A DNA stretch of 64,000 bases from Rhizobium herbae (GCF_017873135.1 NZ_JAGGJV010000012.1:62001-126000); one strand, 5' to 3'; positions 1 through 8,215 are shown, counted from the first letter of the stretch. The notes: generated by a model from the sequence alone, not told the origin. Made by a program: numbers and translations.

Positions 1-424
1 TGCGGGGCGCGGCGGGAAAGGTCCTCAGCGCCAGATGCGCGGTCGATGCCTTTTCCTCATCGACGAAGGCAATGTTGTCGGCGATGAAATCCCACTCCCT
101 CTGGGACAGGAGATTGTTCAGCCGGCCCGGAAAGAAGAAATCATCGGCATCGAGGATCGCAAGTACCGGCGCCTTCGACACCGAAATGGCATGATTGCGG
201 GCCGCCGCCGGCCCTTTGTTGATCTTGAAACTTATGATGGTCAGTCTTCCCGTGCCGTCATCCACCTGGCGGGAAACATCCGCGGTGCCGTCGCTCGATC
301 CATCGTCAACGACGACGACTTCGGCGGTTTCAGGCTCTTTCAGCGCTGACGTGATGGCACGGCCAATCGTCTCGGCCGCATTCTTCGCGGCGATGATGAC
401 GCAGACTTCAGCATTCGGTTTCAT
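1..424 (-). CDS. exoU: Family 2 glycosyltransferase, probable ExoU (C-terminus outside window)
   Basis: The first 141 codons of a minus-strand gene are visible; the rest lies beyond base 1. The N-terminus reads MKPNAEVCVIIAAKN and carries the GT-A nucleotide-sugar motifs of family 2: VVVVDDGSSDGT near residues 36-47 and ILDADD near residue 90, whose Asp residues bind UDP-sugar and metal. Succinoglycan transferases of this type add glucose to the lipid-linked octasaccharide on the cytoplasmic face of the inner membrane. The name ExoU is inferred from order: in Sinorhizobium meliloti exoU lies beyond exoX on the side away from exoY, as here. Another GT2 of the same cluster (such as ExoW or ExoO) cannot be excluded from the fragment alone. 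Confidence 0.75.
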   Translation of the reverse strand, partial: MKPNAEVCVIIAAKNAAETIGRAITSALKEPETAEVVVVDDGSSDGTADVSRQVDDGTGRLTIISFKINKGPAAARNHAISVSKAPVLAILDADDFFFPGRLNNLLSQREWDFIADNIAFVDEEKASTAHLALRTFPAAPR

Positions 425-585
425 GATCGCATTCCTCTATCGCTGTCATGCCGAACCTAGGTCGGCTTTCAACGCGCGGCAAGGCACGATGTTGCATGTG
501 CGAAGAGTTGGCGAATGTCCCGTACAATGGCAAAGGCGATCGGATCAGAAAAAATCAGACAGCCAGAGACGATTTAAAAACGCAT

Positions 586-873
586 TCAGGAGTTGAAATG
601 GCCGGGATTGTTGCGGACATGGAGGGCCTTCGGCTCCTTGTCGTCAGCAGCCGATGCGGAAATCGACGTCTGACCTTGCATCACATTGCGGCGATCCTTG
701 GCTTCTTTTGTCACCAGAACCAGAACAGCAACGAAATATCCGGCCTGCAAAAGGACCGCGCAGACAAGTGTCTGCCAGGCTGTCGTCCAGACCGACCCAG
801 TCAGGATCAAGGTCACGATGGCAAAAACGCTCAGTGCCCCGATCATGCTGATGAAAACACGCGGTGCAAACAT
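586..873 (-). CDS. exoX: Exopolysaccharide production repressor ExoX (SyrA/ExoX family)
   Basis: A 95-residue protein starting MFAPRVFISM, with two hydrophobic helices (about residues 5-23 and 29-50) and a polar C-terminal tail. Size, topology and position facing exoY match ExoX, the small inner-membrane protein whose excess blocks succinoglycan synthesis, probably by acting on the ExoY priming transferase. The start at 873 is preferred because GAGGGCG lies just upstream; the frame stays open for 36 more codons upstream, but those look unlike the family. The exoX:exoY dosage is the known regulatory feature, so the divergent control region between them matters. Confidence 0.85.
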   Translation of the reverse strand: MFAPRVFISMIGALSVFAIVTLILTGSVWTTAWQTLVCAVLLQAGYFVAVLVLVTKEAKDRRNVMQGQTSISASAADDKEPKALHVRNNPGHFNS

Positions 874-1314
874 CAAAGCGCCCTCAAGGCTATGTCTTGA
901 TTTGCAGACATCATGGAAAAAGCCACCTTCTCCTCTTAGGCTATTATTAACATATCGAACATGCTTTGCGGTTTCAACCACCGTCGAAACAAGAATGTTT
1001 CAATATGGGTACGTCGTTTACCGCATGAATTCTTAGCCCGCGTTTAAATTCATCTGTCGATTGCGCGACAATCGGTAACATTTTTGGTGCAGTCGCCACG
1101 GCAACGTTGCAGCCGGCCCTACCGCGACTGTCGAATTGTGATGCGAACGCAATCGAATATAAACCGCATCGGATTCGGCCATATTTCGAAGGTGCATCGC
1201 CTTATATGGCGCAACCGGGGCGTCTCGTCGCGGCGGTCTCAATCATTAGGTCGCCATAAACACGCCTTCGCGATCAACTTTTGTTACAAAATTAGCGATC
1301 ATTAATAAAAAACT

Positions 1315-1345
1315 GTGCAGTGCAAAAAAAATGGTGCGGTGCAAA
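1315..1345. repeat. Direct repeat GTGCRGTGCAAA, period 19
   Basis: GTGCAGTGCAAA (1315-1326) is followed by GTGCGGTGCAAA (1334-1345), one mismatch apart and close to two helical turns. The flanks are A tracts. The pattern suits side-by-side binding of a regulator upstream of exoY. Confidence 0.5.
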
Positions 1346-1467
1346 CTTTTTACACTCTCAAAAGGAAGTGACGTATATAATCGATATTATAAGAGGTATT
1401 AAATATATAATCCGACCTAATTCGATTTAAAAGATGATTATGTCTACATCGCCCTCTCCGGATTCTG

Positions 1468-1487
1468 GGTAAAATTCGTATTTTACC
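1468..1487. repeat. Perfect 8-bp inverted repeat GGTAAAAT / ATTTTACC
   Basis: Arms at 1468-1475 and 1480-1487 flank the loop TCGT. It has no T tract on either strand, so an operator fits better than a terminator. Confidence 0.5.
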
Positions 1488-1512
1488 GAGTTTGCATTTA
1501 GGTGGCATGGAG

Positions 1513-1527
1513 ACGATCGGCGATCGT
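1513..1527. repeat. Palindrome ACGATC-GGC-GATCGT
   Basis: Six-base perfect arms with a 3-base spacer, about 190 bases before the exoY start. Candidate operator. Confidence 0.45.
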
Positions 1528-1640
1528 TTGAATTAATAATTGTGTTTTTGATTCTCAGCTTGGCCCCGCGTCCGCCGATATGGAGGGGGAGGGCTAATCC
1601 TTGCCTTTAAAAATCAAATTCTGCCTCTACACTCTCACAT

Positions 1641-1662
1641 GCAATTGAACCGCAATTGAACC
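1641..1662. repeat. Perfect tandem repeat of GCAATTGAACC in the exoY leader
   Basis: Two exact head-to-tail copies (1641-1651, 1652-1662). They overlap or touch the inverted pair CACATG (1636-1641) and CATGTG (1663-1668). The element ends 53 bases before the exoY start codon, so it is probably transcribed. Confidence 0.55.
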
Positions 1663-1715
1663 CATGTGCCCTCAGGGGACCCGACCAATCGCCAACCCAA
1701 ATGGAGTTATCTCCC

Positions 1716-2396
1716 ATGAAGTCTGCGACTCGATCGGCAAGCTCGCCGTATTTTACGAACATCGAATCCGGGGGACACCGGCCGATAGGGGGAATATCAA
1801 AAAGGGGCTTCGATATCTTTGCCGCATCATTGGCGCTTATCTTTTTCAGCCCGCTCTTTCTGCTTCTCATGGCGCTGGTGAAGTTTTCCGATGGTGGCAA
1901 GGTGTTTTATGGACATCGTCGCGTCGGCCATAATGGCCGCTTCTTCCATTGCCTCAAGTTCCGGACAATGGCGCCGGACGCCGACAGGATATTGCAAGAC
2001 CATCTGCAAAAGAATCCCAAGGCATACGAGGAGTGGCAGAAGACCCGCAAACTGCAGGACGACCCGCGTGTAACAACCGTTGGAAGTGTTCTGCGCAAAC
2101 TGAGCCTGGATGAACTGCCACAGCTCATCAACATCATCCGCGGTGAAATGAGTGTTGTCGGCCCACGTCCCGTCGTCGAAGACGAACTCGAACTTTATGA
2201 GCATTCAGCAGTCTTCTACTTGCAGTCACGCCCCGGTCTGACTGGTCTGTGGCAGGTCAGCGGACGCAATGATGTTTCCTACGCCGCGCGTATCGCCTTC
2301 GATACGCATTACGTGACCAACTGGTCGCTCATCAACGATGTGGTCATCGTTGCCAAGACAATTCCTGCTGTCTGCCTTTCCCGGGGCAGTTACTGA
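1716..2396 (+). CDS. exoY: Undecaprenyl-phosphate galactose phosphotransferase ExoY
   Basis: ExoY transfers galactose-1-phosphate from UDP-galactose to undecaprenyl phosphate, the priming step of succinoglycan synthesis at the inner membrane. The 226-residue product has one hydrophobic anchor (about residues 31-52). After it come the bacterial sugar-transferase landmarks: CLKFRTM, VLRKLSLDELPQL, VGPRPV and PGLTGLWQVSGRN. It ends in CLSRGSY, as ExoY of S. meliloti does. The start at 1716 (MKSATRSASS) is chosen over the upstream ATG at 1656 because GGAG at 1703-1706 is well spaced and the length then equals the known ExoY. It is first of exoY-exoF-exoQ. Confidence 0.96.
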   Translation: MKSATRSASSPYFTNIESGGHRPIGGISKRGFDIFAASLALIFFSPLFLLLMALVKFSDGGKVFYGHRRVGHNGRFFHCLKFRTMAPDADRILQDHLQKNPKAYEEWQKTRKLQDDPRVTTVGSVLRKLSLDELPQLINIIRGEMSVVGPRPVVEDELELYEHSAVFYLQSRPGLTGLWQVSGRNDVSYAARIAFDTHYVTNWSLINDVVIVAKTIPAVCLSRGSY

Positions 2397-2471
2397 TCAC
2401 AGTCGTCAGCTCGAATAAGCCGCTTCCGTCATAACGCCGGGATCGGCTTTGTTATTAAGTGAGGAATCTTC

Positions 2472-3746
2472 ATGAAAAGAAGTCTCTGCAAAGGACTTCC
2501 CGCTCTTGGCAGCAAGGCCTGGAGCGCAATGCGTCTTTCCGCACTCGCCATCGCAATCAGCGTTTCGGGCATCCACGCGGCCGTCGCCGACGACTATACG
2601 CTCGGTGCCATGGACAAGTTGAGAATACGCGTCGCGGAATGGCAGACAGCAGAAGGATCCGTCAGGGACTGGTCTGCCATCAGCGGCGACTACACGGTCG
2701 GCGCGTCCGGCGGTATTTCCCTGCCTTTCCTTGGCACTGTGCCTGCTTCCGGAAAAACGACGTCCGAGATTGCCGATGAGGTCGGCCTGCAGCTTCAAAA
2801 GCTGTTCGGTTTGCCCGATCGCCCGTCGGCCTCCGTTGAGCTTGCCCAGTACCGGCCGATCTATCTGGCCGGCGACGTTCAGACGCCCGGCGAATATCCC
2901 TTCGCGCCCGACATGACGGTTCTCAAGGCTGTCAGCCTTGGTGGCGGCCTGCGCCGGGCCGAAAGCGGCCAGCGCTTTGCGCGCGACTTCATCAATGCTC
3001 AGGGGGATTCCTCCGTGCAGATCGCCGAAAGAAACCGGTTGCTCGTCCGGCGCGCGCGGTTGCAGGCGGAAATTGCCGAGAAGAACGATATCGTCGTCCC
3101 TCCCGAATTGAAAGGTGCTGCGGATGCTGCGGGGCTCGTCGAAAGCGAGAAGGCCCTGATGATCTCCCGCGACAAGCGGCTGAAACTCCAGCTGACGGCG
3201 CTGGCCGAACTGAAAGCGCTTCTGCAGAGCGAAATCGAGGCGCTCGGCAAGAAGTCGGTCACACAGACCCGGCAATTGGAACTCGTCCTCGAGGACAAGG
3301 GGCGCGTCGACGTTCTGGCGGAAAAGGGGCTGGCGCTCAGCGCCCGCAAGCTCTCCATCGAACAGCGGGTCGCCGACCTTCAAGCCGCCCTGCTCGATAT
3401 CGACACCGCTTCGCTCAAAGCCAAGCAGGACGTCAGCAAGGCGAGCCAGGACGAAACCAACCTGCGCAACGACTGGGATGCGCAACTCGCCCAGGAACTG
3501 CAGAATACCGAATCCGAACTCGATACGCTTTCCCTGAAGCTGATTACAAGCCGCGACCTGATGACGGAAGCGCTCGTTCAATCGGCCGACGCGTCGCAAA
3601 CGCCCCGGGCTGGCGTTGCCGCAAACATCAGCTATTCTATCATCCGCCAGAAGGATGGAAGATCAACGAAAATCGCGGCAGACGAGGGTACGCCCGTGCA
3701 GCCGGGTGATGTTGTGAAGGTCGAACCCACGCTCAATACGCAGTAA
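2472..3746 (+). CDS. exoF: Exopolysaccharide export protein ExoF
   Basis: A 424-residue secreted protein close in length to S. meliloti ExoF. Residues 1-40 form a signal peptide ending near VSGIHAAVADD. Then follow a polysaccharide-export domain (DYTLGAMDKLRIRVAEW onward) and a soluble-ligand-binding segment around IYLAGDVQTPGEYPFAP. A long alpha-helical, probably coiled-coil, region spans about 190-360. It resembles the periplasmic part of a Wza-type exporter and is needed for early steps of succinoglycan assembly. A GAGGAA ribosome site precedes the start. It lies 75 bases after exoY and 10 before exoQ. Confidence 0.93.
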   Translation: MKRSLCKGLPALGSKAWSAMRLSALAIAISVSGIHAAVADDYTLGAMDKLRIRVAEWQTAEGSVRDWSAISGDYTVGASGGISLPFLGTVPASGKTTSEIADEVGLQLQKLFGLPDRPSASVELAQYRPIYLAGDVQTPGEYPFAPDMTVLKAVSLGGGLRRAESGQRFARDFINAQGDSSVQIAERNRLLVRRARLQAEIAEKNDIVVPPELKGAADAAGLVESEKALMISRDKRLKLQLTALAELKALLQSEIEALGKKSVTQTRQLELVLEDKGRVDVLAEKGLALSARKLSIEQRVADLQAALLDIDTASLKAKQDVSKASQDETNLRNDWDAQLAQELQNTESELDTLSLKLITSRDLMTEALVQSADASQTPRAGVAANISYSIIRQKDGRSTKIAADEGTPVQPGDVVKVEPTLNTQ

Positions 3747-3756
3747 GGCGGTTGGC

Positions 3757-5061
3757 ATGAAGATCGCAAAGGCCAATCTGGTGACCCCGGGCGAAAACTT
3801 TGTCTACGGAGTTTTCGCCCTCGCTGTTTCCTACTTTGTCTTCGCCTATTCCGGGCGTTTCGGCCAGGTCTCGATCCTGCTTTATTATGCCGTCTGGCTG
3901 CCTCTGGTCCTGATCGACTACCGGCGGGTGCTGGGAAATTACCTCAAATATGGCTGGATCTTCGCGTTTGTGATCTTCGCCTGCCTCTCGGTTTTCTGGT
4001 CGGCAGCGCCCGGTACGACCGCAAGAGCCGGCGTACAGTATCTTTCCCACGTCATTTGCGCGCTGGTCGCCATGCGGACGCTGGATACCCGAACCCTGAC
4101 GCTTGGTTCGGTCGCGGGTGCCGCCGTCGTGCTGCTCTATTCATTGCTGTTCGGCGTCTATCATGTCGACCCGCTAGACGGGACGGTCAGCTTCGTCGGT
4201 GCCTTTGCCTCCAAGAACCAGCTCGGCTTTTACGCTTCGCTTGCGATCTTCTTCAGTTTTGCGGCTGTTTTCCTGCTCGGGCAGCGTGGTATCTGGCTTG
4301 CGATCTGTGGCGCGGCCGGCCTCCTTGCTGCCTATTGCCTGTTTGCCTCCCAGTCCGCCACGTCCGTTCTGACCACAGCGGCCGTTGTCGGCCTGTGTGT
4401 CGGCCTGCGCGTATTTTCGCTGCTTCCGCCAAGAAACCGGAAACTGCTGTTCATCGCGGCAGCCGTCTTCGGCGTCTTGACGGTGGTCGGCGCCGTCTAC
4501 GGCGGCGCGATCGACAGCATTCTCGGCGCCTTCGGCAAGGATTCGACACTCACCGGACGCACCTATCTCTGGCAACAGGGGATCGAGGCCGCGATGGCAT
4601 CGCCGGTGATCGGCGTCGGTTATCAGGCTTACTGGGTCCAGGGTTTTTCCGAGCCGGAGCGGCTCTGGGAGGAGTTCTTCATCGGCTCACGCAGCGGCTT
4701 TCACTTTCACAATACGTTCATCGAAACGATGGTGGAGACGGGCGGAATCGGCGTTTTTCTGCTGACAATTCTTCTTCTTGCCGGTCTGTTTGGGCATCTG
4801 AAAAGAGTGCTGACGCAGGTGCGAGGCTCCGAGCCTCTCGTGATGTTCGGCATTTCCGCCTTGCTTTTGGTGCGCGCCTTTGCCGAAATCGATGTCATCT
4901 TCCCCTATCAGATCGGCTCGTTTCTGCTCTACATCGCTGCCGGGAGGCTGACCATGCCTGCCTCTCAACAGGTTTCGTATCAAACATTGGACGTCACTGG
5001 GGAAGCGATGCGGTCGATGATCAATCCAATTGGTGCGGCTTCCGCCTACCCGAACAGATAG
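3757..5061 (+). CDS. exoQ: Succinoglycan polymerase-type membrane protein ExoQ
   Basis: A 434-residue polytopic membrane protein with about ten hydrophobic segments and the O-antigen ligase/polymerase (Wzy/WaaL) layout. The large periplasmic loop carries LTGRTYLWQQGIEAAMASP and HFHNTFIETMVETGG, the conserved loop residues of this family. ExoQ is required to join octasaccharide repeats into high-molecular-weight succinoglycan. It is the last gene of exoYFQ and ends 10 bases from the oppositely oriented cyclase gene; no clear hairpin separates them. Confidence 0.93.
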   Translation: MKIAKANLVTPGENFVYGVFALAVSYFVFAYSGRFGQVSILLYYAVWLPLVLIDYRRVLGNYLKYGWIFAFVIFACLSVFWSAAPGTTARAGVQYLSHVICALVAMRTLDTRTLTLGSVAGAAVVLLYSLLFGVYHVDPLDGTVSFVGAFASKNQLGFYASLAIFFSFAAVFLLGQRGIWLAICGAAGLLAAYCLFASQSATSVLTTAAVVGLCVGLRVFSLLPPRNRKLLFIAAAVFGVLTVVGAVYGGAIDSILGAFGKDSTLTGRTYLWQQGIEAAMASPVIGVGYQAYWVQGFSEPERLWEEFFIGSRSGFHFHNTFIETMVETGGIGVFLLTILLLAGLFGHLKRVLTQVRGSEPLVMFGISALLLVRAFAEIDVIFPYQIGSFLLYIAAGRLTMPASQQVSYQTLDVTGEAMRSMINPIGAASAYPNR

Positions 5062-5070
5062 ACGACCCCC

Positions 5071-6288
5071 TCAAAATGCAAAGACATCGATAGGCTCGCT
5101 GAGACCCCTCAACAGGTGGGAGCCGAGATGGTCCAGTTTTGCTTCGCATCCCGCCATCTCCACGAACGCCCGTGAAAGCAGAACGGGACGTTTGATCTCC
5201 TTGGTCAGGCTTTCGAGGCGCGAGGCGATGTTGACGGTCGGGCCGATGACAGTGAAGTCGAGTCGGCTGCGGGAGCCGATGTTGCCGTACATGACGTCGC
5301 CCACATGGACGCCGATACCATAGCCGAGGGCCGCATGCCCTTTTTTCAGATTCTCCTCGTTGAGCGATGCCACGGCGGTCTGGGCTTCGCGGATGGCGCT
5401 GAGGAGGTCCTGGCAGGCATTCGTATTGCTGAGTGGAAAGATCGCCAGAAGGCCGTCGCCCATGAATTTCAGGATTTCGCCGCCATGCCGTTCTATCGGT
5501 TCTGCCATGGCGTCGAAGTAACCGTTCAGCAGCTCGATGACATCATCGCGCGGCCACATGTCCGATATGCCGGTAAAGTCGCGCAGATCGCAGATAAGGA
5601 TCGCCGCACCCACCGTCACGCCGCTGCCACGCGTCGTCGCACCGGCGAGAATCTGTTCGCTGGCATGCGGCCCGACATAGGTTTCGAGCAGTGTCCGAGC
5701 AAGCCGGTTCTTCAGGCGGATTTCGCTGACCAGCGCAAAGGCGGGTAGAAGATCGGTCAGAAACGCGATGTCGCTGTCGTTGAATCCTCCCGGTCTGTCG
5801 CTTGCAAAGCTGATGATATGGTGTTTGCCCAGCGTGTGCTTCAGCGGCCAGGCGATGTAGTCGGTGTGCCCCCCGGCGCGCAGTTCGTCATAGAGCGGGT
5901 ACGGGGAAGAGGCTCCGAACCCGGGTTCAAGGTGCTGACGGACAACGCTCGCACCGCTGTTGAGTTCGTTGATTGGGCTGTTGCGGTACTGGGCCGTGTC
6001 CTCGACGCCATAGCCAAACGTCTGGATTTCCGCTTCTTTCATCCCTTTCAGCCACAGGATGCGGGCGCCGAGCCATTGCGGGTGCAATATGCGGAAATGC
6101 AGCGTGCCACGCGAGACCGGCACGCCGGCTTCAATGAGCCTGTCGCACATATCGACGAAAATATTGTCGATAAACCGTTCGTCACGCGTCCCGGACATCA
6201 GCCATTCGATGATGTCGTGGCTTTCGGCTGGGCGCGCTCCACCGCTGTCGCGGTGCAGGCTGGTGGCGGGGCTGGATTGAGGTTGCAT
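5071..6288 (-). CDS. Class III adenylate/guanylate cyclase, soluble
   Basis: A 405-residue protein with no membrane segment. Residues 1-200 form an uncharacterised sensor-like region found in many rhizobial cyclases. The catalytic domain starts near 225: ICDLRDFTG supplies metal Asp234, KFMGDG supplies Asp278, and LDFTVIGPTVNIASRLE is the substrate and transition-state region. It should make cAMP (or cGMP) from the nucleoside triphosphate. The start at 6288 (MQPQSSPATS) is a choice; the frame runs 46 codons further upstream, and the ribosome site is weak either way. Rhizobia carry many such cyclases, so no specific role can be given. Confidence 0.85.
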   Translation of the reverse strand: MQPQSSPATSLHRDSGGARPAESHDIIEWLMSGTRDERFIDNIFVDMCDRLIEAGVPVSRGTLHFRILHPQWLGARILWLKGMKEAEIQTFGYGVEDTAQYRNSPINELNSGASVVRQHLEPGFGASSPYPLYDELRAGGHTDYIAWPLKHTLGKHHIISFASDRPGGFNDSDIAFLTDLLPAFALVSEIRLKNRLARTLLETYVGPHASEQILAGATTRGSGVTVGAAILICDLRDFTGISDMWPRDDVIELLNGYFDAMAEPIERHGGEILKFMGDGLLAIFPLSNTNACQDLLSAIREAQTAVASLNEENLKKGHAALGYGIGVHVGDVMYGNIGSRSRLDFTVIGPTVNIASRLESLTKEIKRPVLLSRAFVEMAGCEAKLDHLGSHLLRGLSEPIDVFAF

Positions 6289-6440
6289 GGCGACATCCCG
6301 GTGGTGTTCGGTGCTGTGAGCTGTGAAGTTAGTCACGGTGCAACGGGAATACCAGTGCGGGAATTTGCCTAGTGCGCCTGGAGCGGGAAAATCCGCCGGA
6401 GTTCTGGGCTGCCAGTGGCGCACCACCAGCCGGACAGAAT

Positions 6441-6470
6441 CATGGCGCCGACCGGAAAGTCGGCGCCATG
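6441..6470 (-). terminator. Hairpin downstream of glnII
   Basis: A perfect 12-bp stem (CATGGCGCCGAC with its complement) around a 6-base loop, 13 bases past the glnII stop. The U tract is weak on the minus strand, so termination efficiency is uncertain. Confidence 0.6.
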
Positions 6471-6482
6471 ATGATTATTTAT

Positions 6483-7523
6483 TTATGCGGCAGCCGAAAC
6501 GCTGCCTGCGGTCGGAACTTCCGCGATCGTCTTGAGGATCTGGGAAGCGATCTGGTAGGGGTCGCCCTGCGAGTTCGGGCGGCGATCTTCCAGGTAACCC
6601 TTGTAGTCATTCTTGATGAAAGAATGCGGAACGCGGATCGAGGCGCCACGGTCGGCAACGCCGTAGGAGAACTTGTTCCACGGAGCCGTTTCGTGCTTGC
6701 CGGTCAGACGCTTGTCGTTGTCTGGTCCGTAGACGGCGATGTGGTCCATCAGGTTCTTGTCGAAGGCTGCCATGAGCGCTTCGAAATAGTCCTTGCCGCC
6801 GACTTCGCGCATGTACTTGGTCGAGAAGTTGGCATGCATGCCCGAGCCGTTCCAGTCGGTATCGCCGAGCGGCTTGCAGTGATATTCGATGTCGATGCCA
6901 TACTGTTCGGTCAGGCGCTGCAGGAGATAGCGCGCCATCCAGATTTCGTCGGCGGCCTTCTTGGAGCCCTTGCCGAAAATCTGGAATTCCCACTGGCCCT
7001 TGGCCACTTCGGCATTGATGCCTTCATGGTTGATGCCGGCTTCGAGGCAGAGGTCAAGATGCTCTTCGACGATCTGGCGGGCAACGTCACCAACGTTCGA
7101 GAAGCCGACGCCGGTGTAATACGGGCCTTGCGGAGCCGGGTAGCCATGCTCTGGGAAGCCGAGCGGGCGACCGTCCTTGTAGAAGAAATATTCCTGCTCG
7201 AAGCCGAACCAGGTGCCTTCGTCGTCAAGGATCGTGGCGCGGGCATTGGTCGGGTGCGGCGTAACGCCGTCCGGCATCATCACTTCGCACATGACGAGCG
7301 CGCCGTTGGTGCGGGCCGGATCCGGATAGATCGCAACCGGCTTCAAAACGCAATCGGAGCTGCGGCCTTCGGCCTGCATGGTCGAGCTTCCGTCGAAGCC
7401 CCACAGCGGCAGCTGCTCGAGCGCCGGAAATGCGTCGAATTCCTTGATCTGGGTCTTGCCGCGAAGGTTCGGTACCGGGGTATATCCATCGAGCCAGATA
7501 TACTCGAGCTTAAATTTCGTCAT
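6483..7523 (-). CDS. glnII: Glutamine synthetase II (eukaryote-type)
   Basis: GlnII makes glutamine from glutamate, ammonia and ATP in the cytoplasm. It is the second, heat-labile synthetase of rhizobia, induced under nitrogen limitation and not adenylylated. The 346 residues begin MTKFKLEYIWLDGYTPVPNL. They show the GSII pattern: WGFDGSST, WFGFEQEYFF (metal-binding Glu), GSGMHANFS (active-site His) and RRPNSQGDPY. The start at 7523 has AGAGGTT just upstream. Upstream lie a sigma-54 promoter (7605-7620) and a leader hairpin (7549-7582), and the divergent neighbour is gstI, so control is expected at both transcription (NtrC) and translation (GstI). Confidence 0.97.
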   Translation of the reverse strand: MTKFKLEYIWLDGYTPVPNLRGKTQIKEFDAFPALEQLPLWGFDGSSTMQAEGRSSDCVLKPVAIYPDPARTNGALVMCEVMMPDGVTPHPTNARATILDDEGTWFGFEQEYFFYKDGRPLGFPEHGYPAPQGPYYTGVGFSNVGDVARQIVEEHLDLCLEAGINHEGINAEVAKGQWEFQIFGKGSKKAADEIWMARYLLQRLTEQYGIDIEYHCKPLGDTDWNGSGMHANFSTKYMREVGGKDYFEALMAAFDKNLMDHIAVYGPDNDKRLTGKHETAPWNKFSYGVADRGASIRVPHSFIKNDYKGYLEDRRPNSQGDPYQIASQILKTIAEVPTAGSVSAAA

Positions 7524-7548
7524 TTCTAACCTCTCATGGGTTGATGAT

Positions 7549-7582
7549 GCGCAGCACCAGGAATGCCCCAATCGTGCTGCGC
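7549..7582 (-). promoter_or_regulatory. Stem-loop in glnII mRNA leader
   Basis: Perfect 9-bp GC-rich arms (GCGCAGCAC / GTGCTGCGC) around a 16-base loop, lying between the sigma-54 promoter and the start codon. It would be in the 5' untranslated region about 25 bases before the glnII ATG. This is a plausible target for the GstI-dependent translational control known for glnII. Confidence 0.6.
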
Positions 7583-7604
7583 CGCCAACGGCTGCCAACC
7601 TATA

Positions 7605-7620
7605 TGCACAGGCCATGCCA
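7605..7620 (-). promoter_or_regulatory. Sigma-54 (RpoN) promoter of glnII
   Basis: On the minus strand the sequence is TGGCATGGCCTGTGCA. GG and GC are exactly 10 bases apart, as the -24/-12 consensus requires. Transcription should begin near 7593, giving a leader of about 70 bases. Confidence 0.8.
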
Positions 7621-8023
7621 GTTTGGACCGGCGCTGGTCGCGTCCGCCGATTTTTGCCGAAATAGAGGCCGGGAAGGATTTCAGCGGGCCTGCGAATGCC
7701 GGGCGACCGGAAAATGTGAAATCACTGATGAAATTGAGCTTTCGGCCATCGATTTTTATCTTTTTGGCGTGGTTCCTCGCCCGGTTTGGAGAAAAGCGAA
7801 GGCTGATGCGCAAATTTTACGCAGAACTTGCGACAATTTGACTTGAGTGCACACGCACAAAATTTATAGCAAAAACCTCGCAAAAACTCAGATGCCTAAA
7901 AAATAGCCTATTTTTTAGGCTGATTGATTTTTTTTTAATCAATCCGCGCAAATCGCGCGCAGGTCTGCTATACTAGGCTCACGCGGGCCTGGTGAGGTCT
8001 GTGAGAAAAGGAAAACCGACGCT
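7621..8023. promoter_or_regulatory. Divergent glnII / gstI control region
   Basis: About 400 non-coding bases. The part nearest gstI is very A+T-rich and contains two adjacent palindromes: 7894-7920 (13-bp arms GCCTAAAAAATAG with one spacer base) and 7922-7944 (GATTGATT / AATCAATC around T residues). A TATACT hexamer at 7969-7974 could be the gstI -10 box, but no good -35 is seen. NtrC sites should exist here by analogy with Rhizobium leguminosarum; I could not place a convincing one. Confidence 0.55.
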
Positions 8024-8215
8024 ATGGCAATGATGTCTCCGGCCGATACGGCCAAAATTTATGAGTTCCCCGCCGGTGGGCGGAAGTTGGGCGGTCGCCG
8101 TTTCGAACAGGCCGCTACCGTTGCGGATTTTCGGCCGAAGCAGATCCTCACGGTCGATTACAGCAGCTGGTACCATGACGATGCCATCCGTGAGGAGCAG
8201 ACGCCGAAGTCCTGA
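8024..8215 (+). CDS. gstI: GstI-like glnII translation inhibitor (DUF2735 family)
   Basis: A 63-residue basic protein, MAMMSPADTAKIYEFPAGGR to SSWYHDDAIREEQTPKS. The TAKIYEFP...GGRR core and the SWYH motif are those of DUF2735. Size, family and divergent position beside glnII match gstI of R. leguminosarum, whose 63-residue product lowers translation of glnII mRNA when nitrogen is plentiful. The ribosome site is probably AAGGAAAA about 12 bases upstream. Two further in-frame ATG codons lie at 8030 and 8033. The name rests on synteny and motif; the activity here is inferred. Confidence 0.8.
   Translation: MAMMSPADTAKIYEFPAGGRKLGGRRFEQAATVADFRPKQILTVDYSSWYHDDAIREEQTPKS

Larger units (their letters stand above)
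874..1715. promoter_or_regulatory. Divergent exoX / exoY control region
   Basis: No convincing gene lies in these 842 bases. The stretch 1260-1560 is strongly A+T-rich against the surrounding coding DNA. It holds four repeat structures, listed separately: direct repeats at 1315-1345, inverted repeats at 1468-1487 and 1513-1527, and a tandem 11-mer at 1641-1662. This is where the promoters of exoX (minus) and exoYFQ (plus) must be. In S. meliloti the exoY upstream region is a target of MucR and the ExoR/ChvI network; which proteins bind here cannot be told from sequence. Confidence 0.6.

Noticed and set aside
2406-3599. Minus-strand open frame of 397 codons opposite exoF
   Set aside because: No homology signal and no start context; exoF explains the region.
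7626-7639. GACC-N6-GGTC near the glnII promoter as an NtrC site
   Set aside because: It almost touches the -24 box, whereas NtrC enhancers normally lie about 100 bases or more upstream, and it matches the consensus poorly.
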